Assembly (NCBI GenBank): GCA_036346225.1
Contig: JARFIW010000668.1
Span: 3,121,001 to 3,185,000 of the forward strand
Reading direction: 5' to 3'
Origin: Platerodrilus igneus
Lineage: Eukaryota > Arthropoda > Insecta > Coleoptera > Lycidae
Length of the DNA stretch: 64,000 nucleotides
Below are positions 10,257-20,696 of this stretch, in pieces. Position numbers and translations under genes: made by a program. The stretch's first letter is position 1, and every line of letters starts with the position of its first letter. The notes beneath the pieces are model-generated. The model did not search any database, was not told where the DNA came from, and saw only the letters and a list, made by a program, of their open reading frames with translations.

Positions 10257-11167
10257 TTTTGATATTTAAACTGTGTGTGCGATCTAGTTTCGCGGTCCTT
10301 TTCTTATCAGAGTAGTGCATACTTTGGATTATTTAAATACATTTGATATTGTAGATTTTCTAACACCAAAGAATCTAAAATAGATCATTGCTTGCGCAAA
10401 TTTCGTTATTTGCGAAATATAACAGATCACCGGTTTACAAAGGTATTGGTTGAAGTTTCTCACTGCTTTTTGGATGTTTATGAAAATAATATACATTTGG
10501 TCCCAGTTGAAATTAAACTAGTGCTACAAAATATTTCGAAATTATTGTCTCAGGAAATAGAATTAACAAGAAATTTATCAATGCTACATAGTTCCGTCGC
10601 GTGATAATGTCTGCTGCTAACACCAGTGAAGTGCGTAGGTGTGATTAGTGTAACGTGTGATAAGTTCCATCAACACCCTCACAGTCAAGGGTGAAGTGCT
10701 TCGTTAGTGCAGGAACATCGTGAATTCCACACTTCAATTGCAAGGAAGCGTTACTGAAGGACCTTTTGTAAGTTGAACTATTTCCTACTTGTTATTACTT
10801 TAAATATCTACCCGTTGTTTTGCCATATCTTTGTCGTTCTAGTACCTTTTACAATAAAATAGCATGCTCTGATTTAAAAAAAAAAGAAACAGGAAACTCA
10901 ACAATACTGGACTACTCAATACTACTGTATTACTCATATCAATTGTGTCTTACCTATTTATTTTTTCGTTAACATTTTGTCTGATTTATGTTCAATTGGT
11001 GTGTGAGGAAACGTTTCTGCTACTCCCCAATATTACCTCACTTTGTACTAAAAATTTTTGTATTGCTTTTACCGTTCTTATATTATATAGATTATCCAAA
11101 CAGTTTTTTTTTACATTCTACAAAGTACTGAACAATCTATGCTCGATCAGCATGCTATGCTTTTTCT

Positions 11168-11245
11168 TTATTTCAGGTTTGCAGGACTAATTTTTTTTAT
11201 TGCAGGTTTGCTATTCTAATTTTTTTTTTATTGCAGGTATTGTTA
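11168..11245 (+). repeat. Triplicated T-rich/ATTGCAGGT motif
   Basis: Three near-copies of a T-run followed by ATTGCAGGT or ATTTCAGGT occur at about 11168, 11200 and 11230. Each looks like a splice-acceptor-type polypyrimidine tract plus AG, but they sit in the LTR-like insert and are best read as a small tandem repeat. Confidence 0.5.
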
Positions 11246-11381
11246 CTAATTCCTTACAGCCGCGTACATTATATGTTGGTCTGCTTTCTACAACCCCCCC
11301 CCTATTCTCCGATTGAGCCCGGTCATTTCTTTGATTTTCTTTGTGTTACGCACGGCTACGAGCCAACGTAGCATAAATTTG

Positions 11382-11398
11382 GCGCCCGAACAGGGAGT
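11382..11398 (+). other. tRNA-Lys-type primer-binding site motif
   Basis: TGGCGCCCGAACAGGGA matches the complement of the 3' end of tRNA-Lys as used by many retroelements. It lies 18 bases before the right end of the insert, which suggests the insert retains an LTR/leader junction. No gag follows; BEL pol resumes instead. Confidence 0.5.
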
Positions 11399-11416
11399 GC
11401 CACGAATTACGTAACA

Positions 11417-12513
11417 GGTTAAAAAAGGGTATAATAGAAATCGTACCAGAAAACGAAATACGTAACCCAGGTCATTACTTGCTACATCGTGCAGTAATAA
11501 AACTTTCAAGTGCCACAACCAAAATTCGACCGGTGTTTGATGCTTCAGCTCATGAAAAGGAGCAACCTTCTCTCAATGCTTGTTTGGAAAAAGGACAAAA
11601 TCTATTAGAAAATATACAAGGCATGCTAATGCGTTTTAGAATTGCACGATTGGGAGTAATTGCAGATATAAAGAAGGCGTTTTTACAAATCAGCCTACAT
11701 ACTGACGATCGAGATTTTCTGCGTTTTTTGTGGGTTGACCGACATGGTCAACTGCTTACTTACCGGCATAGAAGAGTAGTTTTTGGAGTTTGGTGCAGCC
11801 CGTTTTTGTTGGGAATGACTATTCAATATCACTTGGAAAGGATGATGGGACGTTCTAGCTACTCGAAGGACGTAGTAAAGAAATTGAAAGACAGTTTCTA
11901 CGTAGATAATTGTATGATTAGTGTCTCTACCGAGGAAGAGCTTAATACGTTTATTCGAGAATCGACCCAAATCATGGCCGAAGCCCAGTTTGAGTTGCGA
12001 AACTGGGAAAGCACGTGTTTTGTGGAAGATAAGTCAGCAGAAGTGCCTGTGCTTGGATTGACTTGGAATATGTATAAACATTCTTTTAAAGTTAGTGGCC
12101 ATTTTGTAGAATCATATGCAGATTTTAGTGGGGGTTGTACCAAGAAACAAATTCCTTCTCTTGTACAAAACATATTCGATCCCATTGGATTTACGTGTCC
12201 AGTCACGCTGCTTCCAAAAATTTTACTTCGCCGAATTTGGGAAAAGCAAATAGGTTGGGATGCTCCTGTGGAATCTGAGATAAAACAAAGTTTTATCGCG
12301 TGGGTAGATGAACTTTCATTCCTTAAACAAATTGAGAAACCTAGATGCATTCACGCCACACGAGAAGAAGCCGAAAATATAAGTTTTCACGTATTTTGTG
12401 ATGCCAGCAACGATGCCTATGCGGCTGTGATTTTTATTAGATTTGAAATGAGTGGCAAATTTTTTGTTCAAATGGTATCTGCCAAATCAAGAATAGCACC
12501 ACTTATAAGGTAG
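11417..12513 (+). pseudogene. pol: BEL/Pao reverse transcriptase and start of RNase H
   Basis: This is the pol sequence downstream of the insert. The open frame extends from the junction (the internal codon at 11479 is not a real start). RT motifs in order are KIRPVFDASA, GVIADIKKAFLQISL (first catalytic Asp), FGVWCSPFLL, and SFYVDNCMIS. The last carries the BEL/Pao variant of the YxDD box, with Asn in the final place, as in many BEL elements. A thumb and connection follow, then FHVFCDASNDAYAAVIF, the first RNase H Asp. The frame ends after AKSRIAP, where 60-100 residues of RNase H appear to be deleted. Confidence 0.9.
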
Positions 12514-13535
12514 AAACAGAATGTTATTTTTGGAGCGATTCTACAACAGTATTTTCATGGATACAACAAGAAGATAATTGGGCTACTTTTGTATGGAATC
12601 GGGTGAAGGAAATTAAAACATTAACACCTGCTAAGTCGTGGCGACACATTTCCGGTTCATTGAATCCTGCTAATCTACCGTCGCGAGGTTGTTCTACGAA
12701 ATGTTTATTGAAATCTAAATGGTGGGAGGGCCCCGAGTGGCTCTACCATTTTCCGAATGTTGCGCTTGACCACCATCCGCATTATGACGAAGAAGAGATA
12801 AATAGCTAGAAACAAAAGTTTCTAATTACCTCAGTGTCAACAGAGGTTACTTTATGGTATCAGCGCTATTTTTCAAAATATCGACAAATACGTAACTGTC
12901 AAAAACGACGTGTGATTAAAATTGACGTGCTGTCTGCCAAAGAACTATCAGTCGATGAATTTGAAAACGCAGAGATGCGACTGTTGCGACTAATTCAAAA
13001 TGAATCCTTTAAAGGACTAACTGATACCAAGATAGTGACACTACAACCGTTCTTAGACTAAAATAATGTAATTCGACTGCGGAGTCGCGTTTCAGAAAGA
13101 GACGATTTTAAAGATTTTCGTTATTCCATAGTTTTGCCGGGTAGTCATCCGGTAGTGGAACGGTTGATTCACGACTGCCATGTATCTCATAAGTCATGTC
13201 GGTGTGCAGGGTCTCGCGAGTTTATTGCGAGAACATTATTGGATTCTTGGGGGTAGAAAGCCACTTAGAAGTGTAATATCAAAATGTACACGTTGTAAAC
13301 GTTACCGCGTAAAGCATTTTGAAGCCGAACCATCGCCGTTACCGTTAGATAGGGTACGAGACATATGTACGTTTGAGATAACAGGAGTAGATTTAGCGGA
13401 TCCTGTCTTTCTAAACGATTCATCAAAGGCATGGATTTGTCTATTCACGTGTGCGGTGTATAGAGCCGTACATTTAGAGTGCGTAATGTTCCTATCTACA
13501 GACAGTTTTGTGTTAATATATAATTAATAGTTTCA
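12514..13535 (+). pseudogene. pol: BEL/Pao RNase H tail and truncated integrase
   Basis: Four short frames continue pol in order. They are [13 protein letters not shown] (RNase H) with [16 protein letters not shown], a linker segment at 12834-13061, the integrase zinc region with LIHDCHVSHKSC and, after a frameshift, CTRCKRYRV, and the catalytic core start ITGVDLADPVF (first Asp). The core breaks off after STDSFVL at about 13520, so the second Asp and the Glu are missing. No 3' LTR follows. Stops at 12809 and 13061 and a frameshift near 13200 mark it as dead. Confidence 0.88.
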
Positions 13536-14734
13536 AACATTTGAAATTTTCTAATTGACTTGGATTAGGAGAGGTCAATGATAGTCATGCTTTTTACAAC
13601 GCCTACCTCCAAATTTATTAAAACAGCACTTATCAATTAATTATTTAGTAATCATGAATTAACTTAAATTATGAACACGCAAGTTTTCTGTTAACCGACG
13701 TTGAAATTGAATCGAGTTCACCTATGTAAAAAAATGTAACACGATCTATTGTCGTGAACTATAGGTTTAAAGTGATCTTAATGGTAATATGATCTAAATA
13801 TACCTTGCTACATGGTCACGACACATTGGCTCTGTTTATGTTAAATTCAGTAACTTCATGATGGGTGCGGTGCACCGTGCCATGTGATTATGTAACATAA
13901 TGTAAGGTACTTTCACAACTTATAATATCATTCATTACACTGAGAATTTTTTATAATTGCTGCTAACCAACTCATTATTTAGTAATAAACTTTTTTTAGG
14001 AAGTAAGTAAATTTAAATGCTTCTCTTTGTTCATTTTTTTTACGTTTTTACCTAGTATTGCGTATAAACTTTTCGAGGCAGACGTTAATTCCTGAGGTGT
14101 TGAAAGTACAAATGTATTCAGAAGATTGCTATAAGATCAACCACCAACATTTTTCACCCACTGTTATTATAAGAATATGGACACTTTAAAAGTCTCTTAG
14201 ATGTGGAGAATGTACAAACGTTAGCCAACTTTTTACACTTTATGAGAGAGAAGTAATTAGAGGAGGTTGTTTCTGCATCTTTTTAGAAGTAATATCTGTG
14301 CAACATAGACATATACATATTGGAGAGTTTCATCCTCAGGGCTACATCGTGTACAAGCAAACCTTTAATCAGGTAGGTACATATTCGAAGTATAGTAAGC
14401 AGGGGAACATCTGAACAACAAATAAGAGGGTTCATTCGAAAACTAGTTAGCTATGTCACATGTTTTTGTTTACAATAATGTAATTATCAAAATATTTACT
14501 TAGAAAATACTAACAAACATAAAATTAATGCACCGACCTGCCTAAGTTATCGTGGTATCAATCTCACCCTCTTTCAACCTCGCTCTATATCATCATAATG
14601 TGAACCAGCTCGTTAAAAGTCTGTTTTTACCGTCGTTTTACAAAAAAGCAGATAATTTGCACCTCAACACTGACCCAGGACTTGTATACTAATAAACAAC
14701 AACCTTAAGTGGTTGCAGCTTACAGAATTCTGTC
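13536..14734. other. Intergenic, nothing recognised
   Basis: This is AT-rich sequence between the truncated BEL element and the next LINE. I see no BEL LTR, no coding frame and no clear repeat. The 3' end of BEL was lost by deletion somewhere at its left edge. Confidence 0.55.
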
Positions 14735-15405
14735 AACAAGACCTTGTGGCGGTCAAGGTGTGACTAGGCGGAGGTGGGCCAAAGGGGACAATACTCGGAT
14801 CGATCTATCTTCCGTTCGACTCCCCTAACCTTCCGCCATCAAAGGAACTAGAGGAACTGGTGGCTAGGTGCAGAGCTGATAGATCTCACCTCGTCGGCGG
14901 TAGCGACACAAATATTCACCATACAGTATGGGGCAGTACTGAGAATAATCATAGAGGTGTAACAATAATGCAATTCATAATGGCAAATCATTTAGATATT
15001 TTGAATAAAGGTAATACTCCAACCTCCGTAAACAGATGTAGGATGGAAGTCATTGAAATAACTATAAGTTCGCTATACATAAGCAACTTAGTAAAGAACT
15101 GGCATGTGCCTGATGAGGAGATCTGTTCAGACCACAAATACATCAAATTTTCCTTTACCGGGTTCAACCAAGTGAAGGAAATTTATCGCAACCCAAGAAA
15201 AACTGACTGGGGTAACTATAAGTTAGATCTGGATCGGTACCTTGCAAGCGAAGTTTTAACAGTGCAAAGCTGTGTAAATATTGAAATGACCGCGGGGAAT
15301 ATTACCTACGCGGTTACTTCAGCATATAACGAAAACTGCCCTCAGTTGGAGAGAAGAAATACGAGGAAGGTTTTGTGGGGAACTCTAAGCTCAGACAACT
15401 GAGGG
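14735..15405 (+). pseudogene. LINE endonuclease domain (Jockey/I-like)
   Basis: The frame (with one stop near 14770) runs from DLVAVKV through GTILGSIYLPFDSP, LVGGSDTNIHHTVWG, RGVTIMQFIMANHLDILNKG and EVIEITIS to EEICSDHKYIKFSF. These are the later blocks of an apurinic-type (EEP) endonuclease. DTNIHHTVWG and the terminal SDH, with its catalytic His, are visible. The domain nicks target DNA for target-primed reverse transcription. The N-terminal catalytic Glu block is absent, so the copy is 5'-truncated. The combination resembles Jockey-superclade elements; the clade is not certain. Confidence 0.85.
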
Positions 15406-15770
15406 GACAGGTAAGAACTCTATTTAATAAAGCAAAAAAATCAGGAAATTGGGAGGTGTACAAGCGGACTCTTACTGAGTATAACAAAGTTCTGAGGAAG
15501 GCCAAGGAAGAATCATGGAGGAGGTACTGTGAAGATATCGAAGAATATCCTGAATGTGCCAGACTTCAAAAAATTCTCTCAAAGAACACCCAGAGATCTA
15601 TTGGCTCACTATCCATGAGAGACACTAATTTTACCAGGATTTAGAAGGAGACGATGGCTCTTCTGCTCCAAACTCACTTTCCGGGTTCGACGGAACTAGA
15701 ACAATCACTCTTGGAGTGGCAAGCCTGAGCACCCGAAAGGAGGGCATCTCAGGAAGGCTGGACACTGGCG
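15375..15770 (+). pseudogene. LINE linker upstream of RT, decaying
   Basis: This continues the LINE in another frame. It begins with a basic coiled segment (KKSGNWEVYKRTLTEYNKVL, then SWRRYCEDIEEYPECARL), typical of the connector between endonuclease and RT. It is followed by remnants of LLQTHFPGSTE, a phrase common just before RT block 0. The palm itself is missing. Homology stops near 15785, where the Gypsy integrase begins, so the LINE was cut by that element or by a deletion joining the two. Confidence 0.75.
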
Positions 15771-15787
15771 ATACTCTAGTAGTAGAA

Positions 15788-16603
15788 GCACAAAACTATC
15801 TAACAATTGTAGACGCATTCACAAAAATAGGCCAAGCAATACCAATCACATCCAAAAATAGCATCGACGTGACCTAAGGATTTTTACAATATTTTACATT
15901 TTACGGAACACCCGAATCAATAACTCTAGACAATGGTAGCGAATTTAAAAATGAGACAATACAAAACACTTTAGAACTACACAAAATAAAAATTCATTTC
16001 ATAACGGAAAACCACCCTGAATCAAACGGACTAATTGAACGACTACATTTAACCCTGTTAGAACAAATTCGATTATTAAGAATAAATTATAAAAGGAACA
16101 TAACCAATTTAATGTCATACGCACTAATCGCCTATAATAACACAATTCACTCATCAACAAATTTTACACCCTTAGAATTAACCTTAGGACATTCAGATTC
16201 ACGAAATCCCTATGACATACACTACAACAAGGAAGTATATCAACAATATGCGAAAGATCACAAACAAAAACTAAAAATAACTTACGACAAGATAAAAGAT
16301 AAATTAGAAAACGATAAGGAACGTATCACCACAACCCGAAATAAAAATACCAACACAAATAAATTTTCAATAGGACAAACCGTGTATGAGAAAAACTTTC
16401 AAAGCAAGCGACATAAAACAGCACCCAGAAATTTAGGACCATTTAAAATTAAGAAAATATCAGATAAAAACATAGCAGTAGTAGACAACGGTAAAATAAC
16501 AAAGTACATTCATTTGAAAAACCTAAGACACCCTGTCATTTCAGATGGACATTCATCACCCTTACCGTCAACCTCCACCCAGGTAGAACGGACAACCAAG
16601 TAA
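15788..16603 (+). pseudogene. pol: Gypsy/errantivirus integrase
   Basis: The catalytic core is recognisable by TIVDAFTKIGQAIPI (first Asp), ITLDNGSEFKN (second Asp) and HPESNGLIERLH (Glu), the D,D-35-E triad. A C-terminal domain follows with the sequence FSIGQTVYEKNF and a chromatin-binding-like segment LGPFKIKKIS. There is one in-frame stop near 15875. The zinc-binding N-terminus and everything upstream (gag, protease, RT) are missing. The 3' end of the frame lies 47 bases before the Env frame, which is the normal order for errantiviruses. Confidence 0.88.
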
Positions 16604-16650
16604 TGATATAACATATAAAAACAACCCCGGTATACTACCAATTAAATTAG

Positions 16651-17703
16651 GCAGTATGCAAAACCCAAATTAACATTTGCAAACTAAATACCCTACACTC
16701 TAGTATTATTGAACCAACCGATTTATTAAACGAATTAATAAAAATTAGATCACTTATAATTAACAGTAAATTACCTTTTGATGTAACAGAATCGAACATT
16801 CTAATATTCGAAAAAATAGCTGTAGTAAAAGGCTACATTAAGAATAACAAAATAATATTTTTAATAGAAATCCCGATAGTAGAAAGTAACAATTATAATT
16901 ATTATCATTTATTTGCTTTTCCAACGAAAGTTACTAGCACATACCGAGTAATCATACCCAAAACCAAATTCCTATCCCTAAATGAACTGAGATATGGTTA
17001 TACAAACGAAAAATGTACTGAAGCAACACCAAACCAATATTTATGTCAATCGATGACGACAACAACCATTAAAGAAGACAGCCCTTGTGAAGTACAACTA
17101 TTAAAATTCTCAAATCATTACGAAAACTGTGAATCCAAACAAGTGCAAATAACTAACATGAAAATTCCAAAAGTTACAGATAACAAATGGATAGCCATTT
17201 TCCCAACCGAAGTAATAGCAACCATCCACTGCAACCAAGATGAAAATAACCAAGCATTAATCGGAAGCACACAAATTACCCTCAAAGAAGATTGTTATGT
17301 AAAATTGAAAGAAGAGGTAATCAGAGTTTATCAAGATCCCATAGCAACAAAGAAACTTGCAAACCTACCGGAACTACAGTTCAAGATAGAACAAGAAGAC
17401 GAAGAAATAATCAAGAAACCTACGAAGCTAGAGCATCTAGACTTAGACGACCTCAACCACGCCGTGAAATTAGTGGAAAGTTATAAAGAACAATTAAGTG
17501 AACTCAAAACGCCAAAGTTACATTATAATAATATAAGTGTTTGGACAATTGTATTAATCATTTTAATAATTTTTGTAATTATATATGTATTATACAAAAT
17601 GTACCTTAAATATAAGAATGAAGGAAACAGTTCTAGATTTAAGGAAACAAAGAGAAAAAAAGAAACAATAAGTATACCCTTAGAAACAATGAATTTTAAA
17701 TGA
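16651..17703 (+). pseudogene. env: Errantivirus Env-like protein (baculovirus F homologue), N-terminally truncated
   Basis: The frame is open for about 350 codons from 16651 to the stop at 17703. The first ATG in the frame is only at 17053, so the usable start is lost. It has scattered Cys pairs, an Asn-rich ectodomain and, near the C-terminus, a strongly hydrophobic segment (about residues 295-320, VWTIVLIILIIFVIIYVLY) followed by a short basic tail, the expected membrane anchor. In this family Env is the fusion glycoprotein that lets insect errantiviruses leave the cell. The region around the proteolytic site and signal peptide is not present, so this is a relic. The assignment rests on position, anchor and general sequence style. 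Confidence 0.75.
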
Positions 17704-17762
17704 AATTGAATAATGAATTTTATGTATTTAAAAATTAAGTAAAACCTTAATTTTTCATTTAC

Positions 17763-17771
17763 GGTGGGAGG
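17763..17771 (+). other. Polypurine tract
   Basis: GGTGGGAGG lies directly before the LTR start at 17772. It is the expected plus-strand primer site of an LTR element and sits 60 bases after the Env stop. Confidence 0.7.
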
Positions 17772-18264
17772 AGTTATGTATCCCCCAATTACCTATATAT
17801 ATTGATATATTGAATCTATTAGGAATTATTAGAAATTGTTAAATAAAAGTATAAGTCCATTGCAACATTGTAACACAAGGATAACCCAGAGAGGTTATCG
17901 ACAGTTCATGAGAACGGACATGCAACTTTGCATCCGTGAGGGCAGTGATACTGCAGGTGGCAGGTCACAGGCGGTCAACATACCGCAATTACTTAGAATT
18001 AAGTTGTTACATTGTAATAAAGTGTACAATTAAGAGAAACGCAGACATGAGATCTGCAAGTTCCCACAGCCGTGTGAGGGGCAGGTTATTATAAAAAGCC
18101 CGGGAGCTCAATGCCCGGCAGTCAGTCTTCGAACTCCATACTTCGTTGTTCAAGCTACTTACCAGTACAATTAAGTATTTTTAGTAAAGTTATTATGTAC
18201 AAGTTATTCCAAATTTTACCATAATTTCTGTTTCAAATCAAATAAATGTGTTAAGAGTTTGAAG
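17772..18264 (+). repeat. 3' LTR of the errantivirus element
   Basis: The LTR starts AGTTATGTATCC, the AGT-type start seen in Gypsy/errantivirus LTRs instead of TG. It carries its own promoter (18090-18127) and a polyadenylation signal AATAAA at 18241. The right edge is approximate because the 5' LTR is not in the window and no clear target duplication is seen. Confidence 0.65.
18090..18127 (+). promoter_or_regulatory. LTR promoter: TATA box and initiator
   Basis: TATAAAA at 18090-18096 is followed, 32 bases on, by TCAGTC at 18122-18127, a good arthropod initiator. The spacing is right for a core promoter. GC-rich sequence lies between the two. Confidence 0.7.
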
Positions 18265-18272
18265 TTGTTTTT

Positions 18273-19345
18273 TTAAAAACACAGCTCCAAAGGCCCGAAC
18301 CTTAACTCGCGTTGTCGTACAACCTCTGGACAAATGTTAGGCGTATCTATCAACCCCAATTCCGAAATGATTATTTCTTTTGGAATTGTAGAATATGGTG
18401 TTGCAGATTGTGTAAAATATGTACTACCTGCTTTAATGTAGCACTTGTGTAAGATTTTTATTTTATCAGGGCTGTCTTCCTCCTCTACTATCTCCAAATA
18501 ATTTACAGGTAAATAGTTAAAACTAAAAGCCGAAAGCACATACTTTATCAATTTTTCCCTTTCCTTTGTTTTTCGGACAACTTAATCTGCAAGCCCGTCA
18601 ATTTCCTTGTATTACCATTCCCCCAATACACGTACTGTAGTAGGTTATTAAACACTAAACAGCAGCTATTTTGTAGCTTGTCCGATAGCTTACTCCACAT
18701 TTTGGCAAGTGGTATCGAGTACATTAGCGCCTTTAGGAAGTATAACTTACTATCTTCCAATAACGTTAAACAGTCTTTTAAGGGATTATACTCCCGTTCC
18801 GCACTGACATAGCTTCCAATTGCGCAGTTGTATATTGTCGCTTCCAATCGCGTAATACCATGTTCTTTGGCCAAAGTAGACGCAAATGTTTCCCTTAAAC
18901 GTACATCTGGACAACGTAAAAAATCTAGTATATGATTGCCAAGTTGTTTATTAACACCAGGTCTTGTTATCTGACACACAAATTTGTTGTATATCTTAAT
19001 TCTTGAATTGGTTGTTAGCTATGTTAAACAATCAATTCCCACAGTTTTATCGTTGTCAACTATAATATTACACTTTTCCTCGTATTCGCCCTTATAGCAA
19101 AATTATGGTTTGTAGTTAAATAATTACACATCTCCATCTTGCTAAATATCCCCAAAAAATCTTGGGTTACATCCATGTCAAAAAGATAATAATAATCTTC
19201 TTTGAGTCCGTCTAATATATATGGTAGTTCCTCCAATAAAGTTTCCAACTTAACATCTGTACGGAACACATATAGGATTTTGGAATTTATTATTAATACA
19301 TTCGAGGTTTTCTTTTCCGATAATTTCTTTTACTCTCTGGCTCAT
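18273..19345 (-). pseudogene. Unfamiliar gene with weak rolling-circle Rep resemblance
   Basis: Reading frames on the minus strand join end to end through two or three frameshifts and one stop, giving a protein of about 350 residues starting at ATG 19345. Seen in order: YYYLFDMDVTQDFLGIF, then after a shift a segment ending in RIKIYNKFVCQI (about residue 120), RLRETFASTLAKEHGITRLE (about residue 155), and a helical half with LYFLKALMYSIPLAKMW. The order 'DxDxTxDF ... KxYNK ... hTRhE' recalls plasmid/phage rolling-circle initiators (Rep_trans or gene II/X style). No HUH motif is visible and I do not recognise a family. It has no relation to the neighbouring Gypsy LTR. The palindromes upstream at 19417-19475 are described separately. 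Confidence 0.4.
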
Positions 19346-19416
19346 CTTGTTAGTGCTTTCCAGAGAAAACGGAAGCTTAGCTTTAACACCATGCCTAGCA
19401 GGTCGGATAGCAAAAC

Positions 19417-19475
19417 TCCGATCTAGGTCGGATTAAAATCCGATCTACGTCGGATTAAATCCGACCTAGGTCGGA
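19417..19475. repeat. Three tandem 16-bp palindromes (iteron-like)
   Basis: TCCGATCTAGGTCGGA (19417), TCCGATCTACGTCGGA (19439) and TCCGACCTAGGTCGGA (19460) lie at a spacing of 22 and 21 bp, that is two helical turns. The last is a perfect palindrome. A fourth at 19704-19719, TCCGTCCTAGGTTGGA, matches at 14 of 16. Half-sites occur at 19401, 19571 and 19905. Such arrays are typical binding sites for a dimeric protein. They begin about 70 bp upstream of the ATG of the Rep-like gene. Confidence 0.8.
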
Positions 19476-19829
19476 GGGAGACACTCTCACCCTATGGGGC
19501 AATTTCACCCTATTCTGATGGAGGTAAATTCAAGGAACTTTGCCATTAATACACCCCCCCCCCCACAACCAGACCTAGATCCGATTATGCACATAAAGAA
19601 ATAGTTTAATATTGTTGCGATATCACAAAAGTTATACGCAACAACCAATTTTATTAGTTTTAATGAATAAAAATATATTTCTATGTGTAGTGTACTTGTT
19701 GCATCCGTCCTAGGTTGGATGTGGAGCTGTCGGGGGATAGGTTAGCTAGTGTTGTCCGGAGTTAGGTTAGGTTAGCTGGGTTTGTGTGGACTTAGGTTAA
19801 ATAAAAGTAAAAATTGATAGGTTAGGCCG

Positions 19830-19855
19830 TTTTTAATGAGTTTTCTCATTAAAAA
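19830..19855. repeat. Perfect hairpin
   Basis: TTTTTAATGAG, four T, then CTCATTAAAAA: an 11-bp perfect stem with a 4-base loop. A near-copy follows at 19874. Confidence 0.85.
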
Positions 19856-19873
19856 CCCATTAGCACTAATTGC

Positions 19874-19899
19874 TTTTTAATGAGTTTTTCCATTAAAAA
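19874..19899. repeat. Second copy of the hairpin
   Basis: The same stem with one mismatch (TTTTTAATGAG ... CCATTAAAAA) lies 44 bp after the first. Two nearly identical AT-rich stem-loops close to the palindrome array are unusual for this window. Confidence 0.8.
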
Positions 19900-19970
19900 C
19901 CAAGTGTGGACCTAGGTTAGATAAAAGGAACCTATTAACCTATTAATACAATTAATACAAGCTGTATACA

Positions 19971-20696
19971 TATGCAGTGTGAAAATTTCAGGGAACTATG
20001 TAGGCTAGCTCAGAATATAAATAAGTGCAGGTACGTGTCCAACCAGTTTTGAGACGGAAAACCTAATGGCGAAAAAATAAGCGCAGATAAATCTGTTGAT
20101 TAGTATAAACAACTAGTTGTTGATTGTAAAATATCTGCAAGTAATGTTGACTGTGCGAAAAGATATATTGGAAAAAATATGAAATCGGTAAATGGCTAAG
20201 TTACTTTAAAACAATAGAAGGTGGCCGAACTGCATCTAACAAGAAAGAACAGCGCCTATGAGGAAAGACAACAAACATAGAACAAGAAGAAAATTCTTAA
20301 AAGCATATGTGTAGAGCACAGCACAGTATTCCTATGAAATACGGGCAGTCTAAAACGCAGACAGAAAAACCTTAGCAGCCTTTTGAAATGCTGTGCTTCA
20401 GATGTATGAAGACGATAGCATGGACCGACAAAGATAATAACAAATAGGTTATAGAAATAGTAGGGGAACAAGGATATCTGGGGAAAAAGATAAGAGAAAT
20501 AGAAGGGCAGAATACGTACTAAGGCATTTTTGGGAAATAGTATGGGATATATTACGAGCAGAGATAGGAAAAAGGAGGTAGATGTAGACCTAGATCAGAT
20601 AGTGATAGATGCAGACTGTGCAAATTTCAGGGAAATCGGTAGGTTAGTTCAGAATAGGAAACAATGATGGTACGCGTCTAACCAGTTCCAGGACTG
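19971..20696 (+). mobile_element. 5'-truncated LINE tail, copy 1
   Basis: This is the 3' part of the LINE family also seen at 22.8-28.1 kb and 58.2-61.8 kb. It begins in the UTR block GTGTAGGTTAGCTCAGAAT-like, loses most of the shared cassette, then restarts inside the RT C-terminus (ACAATAGAAGGTGGCC ... GCATCTAACAAGAAAGAACA). It ends at ACCAGTTCCAGGACTG followed by a short ATG-type repeat. The same unusual 'UTR, then RT tail again' order occurs in all three copies. The coding sense is lost by many stops. Confidence 0.75.

Larger units (their letters stand above)
9518..11416. mobile_element. 1.9-kb LTR-like insertion inside BEL pol
   Basis: The insert begins TGTAACGTAC and ends TTACGTAACA, a TG...CA form with inverted termini matching at 8 of 10 positions. 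BEL pol homology stops just before it and resumes just after it, in a compatible frame if the insert is removed. GTAAC occurs at both junctions (9519-9523 and 11411-11415) and may be a target duplication or part of the termini. Near the right end is TGGCGCCCGAACAGGGA (11382-11398), identical to a tRNA-Lys-type primer-binding site. The insert is therefore a large solo LTR or an LTR plus leader of a deleted element. It encodes no recognisable protein. Confidence 0.55.
19476..19970. other. Spacer with palindromes and hairpins, no coding
   Basis: This stretch contains a C-run at 19554-19565, the fourth iteron at 19704, TTAGGTTAGGTTAG at 19762-19775 and the two hairpins. No open frame is convincing. 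Confidence 0.6.

Noticed and set aside
16651..17703. An intact endogenous virus envelope gene
   Set aside because: The 5' part, the start codon and the cleavage region are missing, and integrase carries a stop. It is a truncated relic.
19762..19775. TTAGGTTAGGTTAG, the insect telomere repeat unit
   Set aside because: Fewer than three units, inside ordinary sequence with genes and elements on both sides. It is not an interstitial telomere array.
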